From positions 1 through 38,210 of the forward strand of contig NZ_QGTM01000027.1 of the NCBI RefSeq assembly GCF_003182195.1: a stretch of 38,210 nt of DNA. The letters are read 5' to 3'. Shown here piece after piece: positions 26,868 to 34,245 of this stretch. The notes beneath the pieces are model-generated. The model was not told the DNA's origin. It made no database searches and saw only the letters and a program-made list of their open reading frames with translations. Position numbers and translations under genes: made by a program. Within the stretch, counting starts at the first letter, position 1. The number at the start of each line of letters is the position of its first letter. Origin of the DNA: Halomonas sp. A11-A. GTDB taxonomy: Bacteria; Pseudomonadota; Gammaproteobacteria; Pseudomonadales; Halomonadaceae.

Positions 26868-28026
26868 GCGGCACCTCCTCGAGCAGCCGCACCCTCACCT
26901 CCGCAAGCCCCAGCGCCGACAGCCTGCCTTCGAGCCGGTCGAGTCCTCGCGCCAGCGTCTGGCGAACGTCCGGCTCAGGGGCAGAGAGGCCAAGCTCGAG
27001 GCGGGAGTCCGTCAGCCACAGCGATACCTGCACCTCGCCGAAGCCCGCCACCTGCAGCGTCATCGCGCTGCGCCACGCCTCCTGCTCGTCGCGCTCCTGG
27101 TCCCCCTTTTCCTCGGAGGGCGCATCCCGCTCGGCCACGGGCACCTGCAGCACCAGAGCCATGAAGAGCCCCGTCCAGACGTCGCCCTCCCAGCGCAGCA
27201 CCGGCGTCACCAGCATCTCCAGCTGCTGGCGCACGATCCCCTGCAGGCTCTCCTGCACCGGCTCGCGAACGGCCGGCAGGGGGACATCTCGCCCGGGGGC
27301 GACCTGCCGTTCCGGCGGCTCCGGGCTTCGGGCCGGGGTCAGCGGCGACATCAGGTCGCGACGCAGCGAGGGCGCCGCCGGCTCGAAGGTCTGGAGGCGC
27401 AGGTTTGGCGGTTCTGCCGCCGCCTGGCCCTGCGGGGAGACACCGGCACGACCCGGCACAGGTGCCGCCGGCACGAAGCCCGGCGGACGCATCAGGTTCT
27501 GGGGCTCGCGCAGCTGAAGGCTCTGGGGCTCGCGCAGCAGCTGCTCCCGAGGCATCTCGCCCCGATACCAGCGGTTGAGGTGCGATTCATAGAAGAGCCC
27601 GCTGTCGCGCACGCTGAGCTGCAGCCGCTCGGCCGTGAGCGCCGGGGTCGCCGGCTCCGAGGTCGCCACCAGCGGAGCCGCGGGCCGGAGCGCCGATGGC
27701 GGCGCCGGGAAGCGCAGCAGCACATCGGCAATGGAACGCGCCGCGGGGGTGAAATGGGTCTGGGTAGAGGACGGTGGCGATGGCTCGCCACCCGGCCGCG
27801 CGGCGGGAGGGGGGGCCGCCCCTTCGCGACCGGGGCGCTGAGGCTCCACGACCAGCGCAGAGCGCGACCTGGCATCCAGGCGCGAATCGCTGTGCAGAGC
27901 GCGGGGCGCTTCGGAGGGAGAGATCGGCCGCACCGGCTCGTTGAGGTCACGCGGTGGCGCGGTGTCGATCCGCTTGCCCAGTACCTGGTGCAGAACGGTG
28001 TCGATCAGCGAGTTGATACCGCTCAC
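26854..28026 (-). CDS. fliK: Flagellar hook-length control protein FliK-like
   Basis: This 390-residue protein has a long Pro/Ala-rich N-terminal half and a C-terminal domain with the FliK substrate-switching pattern (MTLQVAGFGEVQVSLWLTDSRLELGL). The central GLFYESHLNRWYRGEMPREQLL motif is shared with PA1441-type FliK proteins of Pseudomonas. It measures hook length and switches FlhB specificity. LREPQ is duplicated (REPQSLQLREPQN), from a direct DNA repeat near 27490-27540. It begins with GTG overlapping the fliT stop, and ends within flhX, a plausible functional pairing. A second FliK elsewhere in the genome is possible. Confidence 0.8.
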   Translation of the reverse strand: MSGINSLIDTVLHQVLGKRIDTAPPRDLNEPVRPISPSEAPRALHSDSRLDARSRSALVVEPQRPGREGAAPPPAARPGGEPSPPSSTQTHFTPAARSIADVLLRFPAPPSALRPAAPLVATSEPATPALTAERLQLSVRDSGLFYESHLNRWYRGEMPREQLLREPQSLQLREPQNLMRPPGFVPAAPVPGRAGVSPQGQAAAEPPNLRLQTFEPAAPSLRRDLMSPLTPARSPEPPERQVAPGRDVPLPAVREPVQESLQGIVRQQLEMLVTPVLRWEGDVWTGLFMALVLQVPVAERDAPSEEKGDQERDEQEAWRSAMTLQVAGFGEVQVSLWLTDSRLELGLSAPEPDVRQTLARGLDRLEGRLSALGLAEVRVRLLEEVPHGRA

Positions 28027-28439
28027 GGCTCCGGCGGACCGAACCGGTGTGCCGCGTCAATGGGCATGCCCCCCTGCTGAGGGCCATAGGCGCGGGACAG
28101 GGCCTGCTGCCGCCGTGAGCTGCCGATCAGGCGACCGAGCTCCTCGCGCCGCTCGACGAGCCGCCGGCGAACCTCCAGATCCTGCTCGAGGATCTGCTCG
28201 AGCAGCGCCGCCTTGCGGGCCGCCGCGACGTCATCCAGCGGCTGCTGCGCATCCATGCGCTTGATGCGCTCGACCCGCACCAGGTAGTCGGCCTCCTGCT
28301 CGATCAGCGCCTCCCAGTCGCCGGCCTCGGCCGAGACCAGCATGCGTCGCGAGGCGTTCATCAACGACTCGTAGGCCGCCAGCAGCAGCGCCTGGCGATC
28401 GACAGGCGTCTCGGCATCGCCCTTCAGGTGGGCACTCAT
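28023..28439 (-). CDS. fliT: Flagellar export chaperone FliT-like
   Basis: This 138-residue, mainly helical protein has the FliT pattern: LLAAYESLMNASRRMLVSAEAGDWEALIEQEADYLVRVERI, then two further helices. FliT escorts the FliD cap protein and, in enterics, binds FlhDC to inhibit it; flhDC being nearby is suggestive. It overlaps fliS and fliK by four bases each. The identification rests on position and the N-terminal pattern; the family is poorly conserved. Confidence 0.8.
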   Translation of the reverse strand: MSAHLKGDAETPVDRQALLLAAYESLMNASRRMLVSAEAGDWEALIEQEADYLVRVERIKRMDAQQPLDDVAAARKAALLEQILEQDLEVRRRLVERREELGRLIGSSRRQQALSRAYGPQQGGMPIDAAHRFGPPEP

Positions 28440-28855
28440 TCGCGCCCCGCCTGGCCGCCGATGTCGCGCCAGGCGGAGGCCACGTTCTCGAGCAGGGACT
28501 CGGCCTGGGTCAGGCTCTGCGGGTCGTTGTGCAGGTTGGCGGCCAGCAACAGGCGGGCGACATAGTCGTAAAGCGACGCCAGCCGCTCGGCCACCTCACC
28601 GCCCTTCTCGGTGTCCAGGGCGGCCGCCAGGCCGTTGTTGACGATATCCAGCGCCTTGGAGATGGACTGCCCCTTCTCCGCTGTATTGCCGGCTTCCATG
28701 TGAATGCGCGCCGCACGCATCGCCGCCAGGGCCCCGTCGAAGAGCATCACGATCAGCTGATGGGGGCTTGCCGACATCACGCCGCTCTCCACGCCGACCC
28801 GGGCATAGGCGCTGGCGCCTCGGCCGTAGGCAGCGGCTCCACGTATGGCACTCAT
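28436..28855 (-). CDS. fliS: Flagellin export chaperone FliS
   Basis: This 139-residue protein has the FliS hallmarks: AAAYGRGASAYARVGVESGVMSASPHQLIVMLFDGALAAM and KALDIVNNGLAAALDTEKGGEVAERLASLYDYV. It binds the C-terminus of flagellin and prevents premature polymerisation. It starts the fliS-fliT-fliK-flhX run with a strong AGAGGAGAAG site and its own sigma-28 promoter at 28975-29001. Unusually, fliC and fliD are not adjacent; a MITE lies directly upstream of the promoter. Confidence 0.95.
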   Translation of the reverse strand: MSAIRGAAAYGRGASAYARVGVESGVMSASPHQLIVMLFDGALAAMRAARIHMEAGNTAEKGQSISKALDIVNNGLAAALDTEKGGEVAERLASLYDYVARLLLAANLHNDPQSLTQAESLLENVASAWRDIGGQAGRE

Positions 28856-28974
28856 CGTCTTCTCCTCTGATTCGCATACGATGCCCGATCTTGCACCGCA
28901 TCATGACACTCAGTGTGACACCCTTGGCACCCGCCGAGGCCATGAATAGCCCGCGATCAGGTGGATATATTCCT

Positions 28975-29001
28975 CTATCGGCACGGGATAAGAAGACTTT
29001 A
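28975..29001 (-). promoter_or_regulatory. Sigma-28 promoter for fliS-fliT-fliK-flhX
   Basis: On the minus strand: TAAAGTCT, 11 bases, GCCGATAG. The outermost TA of the -35 element (29000-29001) is the TA target duplication of the adjacent MITE. The fliS ATG is 120 bases downstream of the -10. Confidence 0.88.
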
Positions 29002-29144
29002 GGCACTGTCCGAAAACTGACTGCGCTCGTCCATACGGCGTTAAAAATCGGCTCAAAGTACTCATTTACACTGCGTAAACTCCGTCTTTTCGCCGATTTT
29101 TGCCTTGTCTGGCCTTCGCTCGCCGACTTTTCAGACAGCGCCTA
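29000..29144 (+). mobile_element. MITE copy 1 (about 141 bp plus TA duplications)
   Basis: The element runs GGCACTGTCCGAAAA... to ...TTTTCAGACAGCGCC, with imperfect terminal inverted repeats of about 17 bp and TA on both sides (29000-29001, 29143-29144). Internally AAAAATCGGC and GCCGATTTTT are inverted, so the single strand can fold into a nested hairpin. It has no coding capacity. It is about 85-90% identical by eye to the inverted copy at 34085-34245, lacking 16 internal bases present there. A 10-bp tandem repeat follows at 29144-29163. Confidence 0.85.
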
Positions 29145-29187
29145 GTGCGCCGAAGTGCGCCGACCGAGAGGACGCAGCGAGCCAGGT

Positions 29188-30870
29188 TCAGCAGGAGACC
29201 GCCAGCACCTCGGCGACCTCACCCAGCCGCTCGAGACGCTCGCCTCGCAGCACCTCGCCCAGCGCCTCCCCGGGCGCTTCGGCCCGCTCGGTCAGCTGGA
29301 TCTGGGCCAGGCGTCCCATGCCATCCAGGCGCTGTACCCAGCCCAGTTCGCCCCCGGCGAAGCGCACCAGGGTACCGATCGGCATGACACCGAAGTGCTT
29401 GAGATAGCGCTTCACCCAGCGGGCATCGAACTGGCCAGGGTGGCTGAGCAGGTAGCGATAGATATCGCTGATCGTCCAGGCCGGGCGGTCGGGACGGTCG
29501 CGCCGCATGGCCTCCACCACATCCACCACGCTGGCCAGCCGCGTCAGCTCGCCGAGCTGCTCCCCGGAGAGCCCATCGGGGTAGCCGCTGCCATCCAGGC
29601 GCTCGTTGATTCGCATGACCACCGCCTGCACCACCCCCGGAGCGAGCCAGTGGCAGGCCCCCAGGCGCTCACGCATCACCTCGACGTGGGCGGCGAGCGC
29701 CTTGCGTTGGGGCACGCCCCAGTCCCTTGCCTCCAGTAACTCGGTCGGGAGCAGCGACTTTCCGAGGTCGTGCACCATGGCGCAGGCGACCAGCGCCTTG
29801 CGCACATCGCGTGGCAAGGGACCGCTCGAGGCGAGATCGAGCAGGTGTACGGCAACGCCCAGGCCGTGGCGCACCAGCAGCGGCTCGTTGTAGAGGCAAC
29901 AGGTGGCAAACAGCAGCGCCTCGCGATCTTCGGCATGCAGCCCCAGCAGGCGGTCGGCAAAGCTCGAGAGCTGCACGGAATCGAGGCGGCCGCCCTGCTT
30001 GATCTCGAGCAGCTGGGCATCCAGGTAGCCGGCGATGCGAGCCAGCCGCTTGGCCATGGGGGTGGCATAGGGGGAGACGTTGCGACGGCTCACCGGGGCA
30101 GGGGCGGCCAGGTCGGTCTGGAACAGCAGCGAGGGCAGCAGCGAGCTGTCGCTGCCCTCCCCCTGGCGGGTGGACTCCCGCTCGATCTCGCGCACGAAGT
30201 GCCAGAGCTGCCGCTCCTGGTCGCCGCTCGGCGCCACGAACTGCATGCCGACGCGCAGCGCCTGGCGCTCGGGGTCCGCCTGACGGTGGCGGGGCTTAGC
30301 GCGGATGGCAAAGCGCGTGCCGTTGAGGAAGCAGAGCTCGATCTCCACCAAGTCGGCGTCAGCCAGGAAGCCGGCCCCCGACAGCGGCAGCTCCAGCTGA
30401 CACCCCTCCAGGGAGAGATCCTTCAGATCCCCCTGCAGCGATGCCTCGCTATCGTCGCCACGCACGATGGCCCCCACCTCCATGCCGAGGCGCAGGCGGG
30501 CGCGGAAGGAGGCGCGCCGCTGCAGCACCTCGAGGCTGGTGGGGTAAGGGCAACGGCACATCAGGCGCCCCCCCTGCTCCTGGCACTCGCTCATCGCCAA
30601 TGGCGGCGTGCGCAGCATCTGGTCGCGGCTCTGCCCCAGCAGGCGGAACGCCGTGCCGCGCTTGAGCTCCGGGGCGATCTCACGGATGGCACTGATATCG
30701 AGCCACAGGTGCTCGCCCGGCAGCTGCTCCACCACCAGCACCGGAAACGGGTGGCTCGCCTCGGCATCGAGCTGCAGCGAGGCACCTCCCGGCTGGCTGA
30801 GCCGTAACAGCATCTCTTCCATCTCGGCGGGCGTCGTCACCCGAACGTAGCCGTCGTCTGCTCCCGTCAT
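29188..30870 (-). CDS. YcgR-N / PilZ / degenerate HD-GYP protein
   Basis: This 560-residue protein has three parts. Residues ~10-110 resemble the YcgR N-terminal domain. A PilZ domain at ~117-230 keeps both c-di-GMP motifs, RRASFR (119-123) and DLSLEG (151-156). An HD-GYP-like domain (~300-520) keeps His335, HD at 367-368 (VHDLGK), His395 and DGSGYP at 426-431, but the HHE motif reads INE (421-423), losing two metal-ligand histidines of characterised HD-GYP enzymes. It could therefore be an effector that binds c-di-GMP and acts on the motor, rather than a strong phosphodiesterase. It has its own sigma-28 promoter. The stop lies 44 bases from MITE copy 1. Confidence 0.85.
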   Translation of the reverse strand: MTGADDGYVRVTTPAEMEEMLLRLSQPGGASLQLDAEASHPFPVLVVEQLPGEHLWLDISAIREIAPELKRGTAFRLLGQSRDQMLRTPPLAMSECQEQGGRLMCRCPYPTSLEVLQRRASFRARLRLGMEVGAIVRGDDSEASLQGDLKDLSLEGCQLELPLSGAGFLADADLVEIELCFLNGTRFAIRAKPRHRQADPERQALRVGMQFVAPSGDQERQLWHFVREIERESTRQGEGSDSSLLPSLLFQTDLAAPAPVSRRNVSPYATPMAKRLARIAGYLDAQLLEIKQGGRLDSVQLSSFADRLLGLHAEDREALLFATCCLYNEPLLVRHGLGVAVHLLDLASSGPLPRDVRKALVACAMVHDLGKSLLPTELLEARDWGVPQRKALAAHVEVMRERLGACHWLAPGVVQAVVMRINERLDGSGYPDGLSGEQLGELTRLASVVDVVEAMRRDRPDRPAWTISDIYRYLLSHPGQFDARWVKRYLKHFGVMPIGTLVRFAGGELGWVQRLDGMGRLAQIQLTERAEAPGEALGEVLRGERLERLGEVAEVLAVSC

Positions 30871-30927
30871 CCCTGTCCCTGCCTGCTCTCGTCACACCAT
30901 GGCCCGTGCCCGATGGCTCCCTCGGTG

Positions 30928-30954
30928 CTATCGGCCGTCAGGCCGGAAACTTGA
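30928..30954 (-). promoter_or_regulatory. Sigma-28 promoter for the HD-GYP gene
   Basis: On the minus strand: TCAAGTTT, 11 bases, GCCGATAG. The -35 is a perfect match to the Pseudomonas-type consensus. It is divergent from the promoter at 31016-31042, with 61 bases between the two -35 elements. Confidence 0.9.
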
Positions 30955-31015
30955 GCCTGCCGCAAACAACGGCGACAAATACTTGTACAGGAGTTATATT
31001 TTCCGACAGGCCGGC

Positions 31016-31042
31016 TAAAGGTTTCCCGATGCCGGCCGATAG
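31016..31042 (+). promoter_or_regulatory. Sigma-28 promoter for the soluble chemoreceptor
   Basis: On the plus strand: TAAAGGTT, 11 bases, GCCGATAG. Expected transcription start is near 31049, which excludes the upstream in-frame ATGs at 30906 and 31029 as starts. Confidence 0.87.
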
Positions 31043-31100
31043 CAGGAAGGTGGCCGGCCATGACGCCCAGGCCTCCCCCTCTCACAGAAGGATGCTCCGG

Positions 31101-32003
31101 ATGCCCCGCGCCGGCCAGGGTCGCCTGGACGATGTCTTCACCCGCCGCGACCTCGGCAGGCCGACGCTTGCGGCCATCGAGACCATGCAGCAGCGAGTCG
31201 CGAGCACCCTGCATCAGGTGCGGGCGACGGCCAGCGAGGTCGGTGACCTGGGCGATGCCCTGGCCAGCAGCCAGACCGAGCTCGGCGAGCAGGCCGAACG
31301 CAATGCCGGCCAGGTGGCACGGGTCTCGGCCAGCGCCACCCAGCTCAGCGCCACCACGCGGGAGAGCGCAAGCGAAGCTGCCCGGGTGCGCGAACTCGCC
31401 GAAGCGGCCGCGCGCCATGCCCGGCATGGCCAGCAGGAAGTGGAAGCGCTGGGCAGCGCCATGACCCGGCTTGAGGGTGACGCCGCCGGCATCGCCTCCC
31501 TGCTCGGCGACATCGACCAGATCACCTTCCAGACCAACCTGCTGGCACTCAACGCCTCGGTGGAAGCGGCCCGGGCCGGCGATCAGGGGCGCGGCTTCGC
31601 GGTGGTCGCCGGCGAGGTCCGCCAACTCTCCCAGCGCACCAGCGAGATCGCCGAGAGCATTCGCCGGCGCATCCACGAGACCGGCGAGAGCGTCCAGGCG
31701 GGGGCGCAGCGCACCCGCACCGCCAGCGATGCCATGGCCGAGGTGCTCGGCGCCTACGACCAGGTGGCGGCACGGCTGGTGGAGATCGACGGCGCCAGCC
31801 GCGAACAGCATCTGGGGATCGAGGAGCTGGAGGGCAGCGTGCTGGAGATGCAGGCCGCCCTGCAGGCCTCGCGCCAGGCCCTCCATGCCTCCCAGGCCAA
31901 TGCCGAACGGCTGGCGGAAACGGCCAGCAACCTGCTGACCGCGGTGGGCACCTTCCGGCTGGCCAGGCCGACAACGGCCGCACGGCTGGCGCAGACCGGC
32001 TGA
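31101..32003 (+). CDS. Small soluble methyl-accepting chemotaxis protein
   Basis: From the chosen ATG the protein has 300 residues, no membrane segment, no HAMP and no recognisable sensor domain. It is almost entirely the helical hairpin, with the tip [21 protein letters not shown] followed by [27 protein letters not shown]. The start at 31101 has AGAAGGA eight bases upstream and lies downstream of the sigma-28 promoter; a longer frame begins upstream of that promoter. There is no C-terminal CheR tether. It may join the cytoplasmic or membrane array and report on an internal signal. It is the only confident plus-strand gene in the window. Confidence 0.88.
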   Translation: MPRAGQGRLDDVFTRRDLGRPTLAAIETMQQRVASTLHQVRATASEVGDLGDALASSQTELGEQAERNAGQVARVSASATQLSATTRESASEAARVRELAEAAARHARHGQQEVEALGSAMTRLEGDAAGIASLLGDIDQITFQTNLLALNASVEAARAGDQGRGFAVVAGEVRQLSQRTSEIAESIRRRIHETGESVQAGAQRTRTASDAMAEVLGAYDQVAARLVEIDGASREQHLGIEELEGSVLEMQAALQASRQALHASQANAERLAETASNLLTAVGTFRLARPTTAARLAQTG

Positions 32004-32024
32004 TAATCGACCAGCTGACGATCG

Positions 32025-32045
32025 ACCGGCCGACGATCGGCCGGT
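32025..32045. terminator. Hairpin between convergent genes
   Basis: ACCGGCCGA-CGA-TCGGCCGGT is a perfect 9-bp stem with a 3-base loop, in the 76-bp gap between the ends of the plus-strand receptor gene and the minus-strand diguanylate cyclase gene. There is no T tract on either strand, so it may act as a bidirectional transcript end rather than a classical terminator. Confidence 0.5.
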
Positions 32046-32079
32046 TCGCAGGGGTGCCGCTGCAAGGGAGTGCTTCCCC

Positions 32080-33201
32080 TCAGGCGGAGGAGGAGACGTC
32101 GCTGCCGAGCCTCCAGCCATCGCGGCCGTTTGCCTTGACGTGATAGAGAGCCTGGTCGGCCGCGGCATAGGCGCCCGAGAAGCCGTCACCCCTGGCAGTG
32201 AAGTGGACCGCCCCCAGGCTGAGTGTCACCCAGTCACCGGCTGGGTGGCCCGGATGGGGCAGCGCCGCCCGGTGAACCGCGTCGATCAGGTCCTGGCAGG
32301 CGCGTTCCAGGATGGCCTCGCCCTCACAGGGCAGCAGGGCGGCGAACTCATCGCCGCCCATGCGATAGAGCCTGGCCCGTCGGCCCAGGGCCGCGTCGAT
32401 CAGCTCCACCAGCTCGCGCAGCAGGCGGTCTCCATCCGGGTGGCCGAGGGCGTCGTTGTACTGTTTGAAGTAGTCGATATCGATCAGGACAAGCCCCAGG
32501 GCGCGGCCCTGGTCGTCCATCACGTCATCATGCAGGGCGCTGCGGTTACCGATACCGGTGAGCGGGTCGCGCAGCGCCTGGGCCATCCAGCGCAGGCTAT
32601 CGCGGCTGGCCCGCTCGGCCTGGCGGCGCCGGCGCTCATGCATCCACCAGAAGACCAGGCCCAGCAGGTAGATCAGCAGGCTGCCCACCAGCACCTGGGT
32701 CTGGTGGCGGCGGGTCTGCTCCACGAACTCGTTGGTCACCTTGCTGCGGCGATCGAGCTGGTCCATCTCGATCTCGGTCAGGCAGCGGATCGGCCCCAGC
32801 AGGTGCTGGCTGAGAGACGACGGCGGCAAGGCCTCACCGCGCGTCAGTCGCTGCTGAAGCTCGTCCAGCCGCGCCAGGCTCGGCAGCGTGCAGGCGTACT
32901 CGTTTCGGTAGAGGCCGATATCGAAGAGGCTGTAGCCCAGCTCGACCCGGAAGCTGGCTCGCTCGCGGGCGGCGGCACTCTCGCCCTCCTCCAGAAGCAG
33001 GCCCAGGCTCTCCTCCAGGTAGCGGCGGGAGCGCGTGGCGAGCTGCTGACCGGTGAGGTTGCCGGACTGGCTGAAGTAGGCGTTGATGTCGGGGTGCACC
33101 CAGCGCGTCTCGTAGGTGATCAGCAGCATCAGGGCGGTGAAGCTCATCACGCTGAGCCACAGCCACCCCAGATGGCGACGCCAGCGCAGACCCCGACTCA
33201 T
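32080..33201 (-). CDS. Membrane diguanylate cyclase (GGDEF)
   Basis: This 373-residue protein has a membrane segment near 10-30, a helical periplasmic region of about 140 residues, a second membrane segment (VLVGSLLIYLLGLVFWWM) and a cytoplasmic GGDEF domain with DPLTGIGNRSAL, LIDIDYFKQYND, HPDGDRLL and RMGGDEF. The active-site motif is intact, so it should make c-di-GMP. The inhibitory RxxD site usually nine residues before GGDEF is absent (Gly and Ala at the key positions), so product feedback may be missing. Its ATG overlaps the stop of the periplasmic-protein gene, suggesting a sensor pair. Confidence 0.9.
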   Translation of the reverse strand: MSRGLRWRRHLGWLWLSVMSFTALMLLITYETRWVHPDINAYFSQSGNLTGQQLATRSRRYLEESLGLLLEEGESAAARERASFRVELGYSLFDIGLYRNEYACTLPSLARLDELQQRLTRGEALPPSSLSQHLLGPIRCLTEIEMDQLDRRSKVTNEFVEQTRRHQTQVLVGSLLIYLLGLVFWWMHERRRRQAERASRDSLRWMAQALRDPLTGIGNRSALHDDVMDDQGRALGLVLIDIDYFKQYNDALGHPDGDRLLRELVELIDAALGRRARLYRMGGDEFAALLPCEGEAILERACQDLIDAVHRAALPHPGHPAGDWVTLSLGAVHFTARGDGFSGAYAAADQALYHVKANGRDGWRLGSDVSSSA

Positions 33202-33683
33202 GGCAGCGCTTCGACCTCACGAATCATCCAGATCCAGTCGTTGAAGTTGCGCAGGTTGCCGGGATCGCGACTGCCGTAGTCGCGCTCCACCAGACGCAAC
33301 GGGCCGCGCTGGCGAAGGCTGAGCGGCTCACCGTCGTGATGGGTCACCAGGATCCAGTTCGGATCGTCCCAGCCGCCAAGGGTGACGTCGTAGTCATCCC
33401 AGGCGGTGAAGCGCAGCTGCGCCGGCACCTCGCCGAACGTTTCATGCAGCAGGTCGCGAAACACCAGGCCGGTGATTTCCACCTCATCCGCCAGATAGGG
33501 GTCGTAGAACGAGAAGCGCAGGTCGGCACGCTGGCGCAGCTCCTCCACGGAGAGGCGGCTCTCCTGCTGGCCCTGCTTGAGGATGACGAACTCCGGCGAC
33601 GCCGAGGCTGCCGTTCCGGCAAGCCACAGCAGCGCGACGGATAACCCGGCAAACGAACGGCGCAGCACGGTTCCAGGCACCAT
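33198..33683 (-). CDS. Secreted protein with molybdopterin-binding-like fold, partner of the GGDEF protein
   Basis: This 161-residue protein starts with a signal peptide (cleavage likely after AGTAASA). The mature part resembles the small oxidoreductase-molybdopterin-binding-domain proteins found next to signalling genes: LSVEELRQRAD, DPYLADEVEITGLVFRDLL, FTAWDDYDVTL, LVTHHDGEPLSLRQRGPLRLV and WIWMIREV. The Cys that binds molybdenum in sulfite-oxidase enzymes is absent, so it is probably a binding module rather than an enzyme. AGGAG precedes the ATG, and the stop overlaps the diguanylate cyclase ATG (33198-33201). Its likely role is a periplasmic input subunit for that cyclase. Confidence 0.75.
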   Translation of the reverse strand: MVPGTVLRRSFAGLSVALLWLAGTAASASPEFVILKQGQQESRLSVEELRQRADLRFSFYDPYLADEVEITGLVFRDLLHETFGEVPAQLRFTAWDDYDVTLGGWDDPNWILVTHHDGEPLSLRQRGPLRLVERDYGSRDPGNLRNFNDWIWMIREVEALP

Positions 33684-33738
33684 GGGTGAACTCCTGACAC
33701 AGGTGTTATAAGGCTATTGTTACCGGTATGTTATCACG

Positions 33739-33969
33739 TCAGCGGAGATCCGCCTGCCGCGTGATCTCCAGCAGCTTGCCCTGGTCCGAGACCCTCAGGC
33801 GATAGATGCCATGCACGCCTTCCCGGGTCACCACCCGGCGCAGCGCCACGGCCGGAAAGGCCACCCGCCGCCCATCGGTGCTCCAGGCGTGAACCTGCTC
33901 GGCACGCCCCTCATAGTAGGCCCGGCACGCCTCAGGCGAGAGCGACAGCACCACATCCAGCGTCATCAT
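33739..33969 (-). CDS. DUF2835 family protein
   Basis: This 76-residue protein matches DUF2835: DVVLSLSPEACRAYYEGRAEQVHAWSTDGRRVAFPA, LRRVVTREGVHGIYRLRV. The family is common in Halomonas and Pseudomonas and has no assigned role. GAGGG lies upstream of two consecutive ATGs. The 55 bases between its stop and the next gene downstream hold no clear signal. Upstream, 33970-34084 shows nothing recognisable. Confidence 0.85.
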   Translation of the reverse strand: MMTLDVVLSLSPEACRAYYEGRAEQVHAWSTDGRRVAFPAVALRRVVTREGVHGIYRLRVSDQGKLLEITRQADLR

Positions 33970-34084
33970 CCTGCCCTGCCCTCTTCGGCATCATCCCGCG
34001 AGCACAGCGGCTCGTGGCCATCTCGGAAACGAGAGGGTTGAGCGGGCCAGCCGTTTCGACCAGCAGCCCGGGTAGCCGCCCGCC

Positions 34085-34245
34085 TAGGCTTTGTCTGAAA
34101 AGTCGGCGAGCGAAGGACAGACAAGGCAAAAATCAGCGAAAAGACGGAGTTTACGGGGTGTAAATGAGTATTTTGATCGGACTCGCGCACGAGCTGATTT
34201 TTAACGCCGTATGGTCGAGCGCAGCCAGTTTTCGGACAGAGCCTA
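34085..34245 (-). mobile_element. MITE copy 2, inverted relative to copy 1 (about 157 bp plus TA duplications)
   Basis: Read on the minus strand it is the same element as at 29000-29144: GGCTCTGTCCGAAAA... to ...TTTTCAGACAAAGCC, with TA at 34085-34086 and 34244-34245. It has 16 extra internal bases and scattered substitutions. The TAG stop of the GGDEF/EAL gene spans its end (34243-34245). The two copies face each other across about 4.9 kb. Confidence 0.85.

Noticed and set aside
30906..31100. N-terminal extension of the soluble receptor from ATG at 30906
   Set aside because: The region contains two sigma-28 promoters, including the gene's own, so it cannot all be translated from that promoter. 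The added residues look like translated non-coding DNA.
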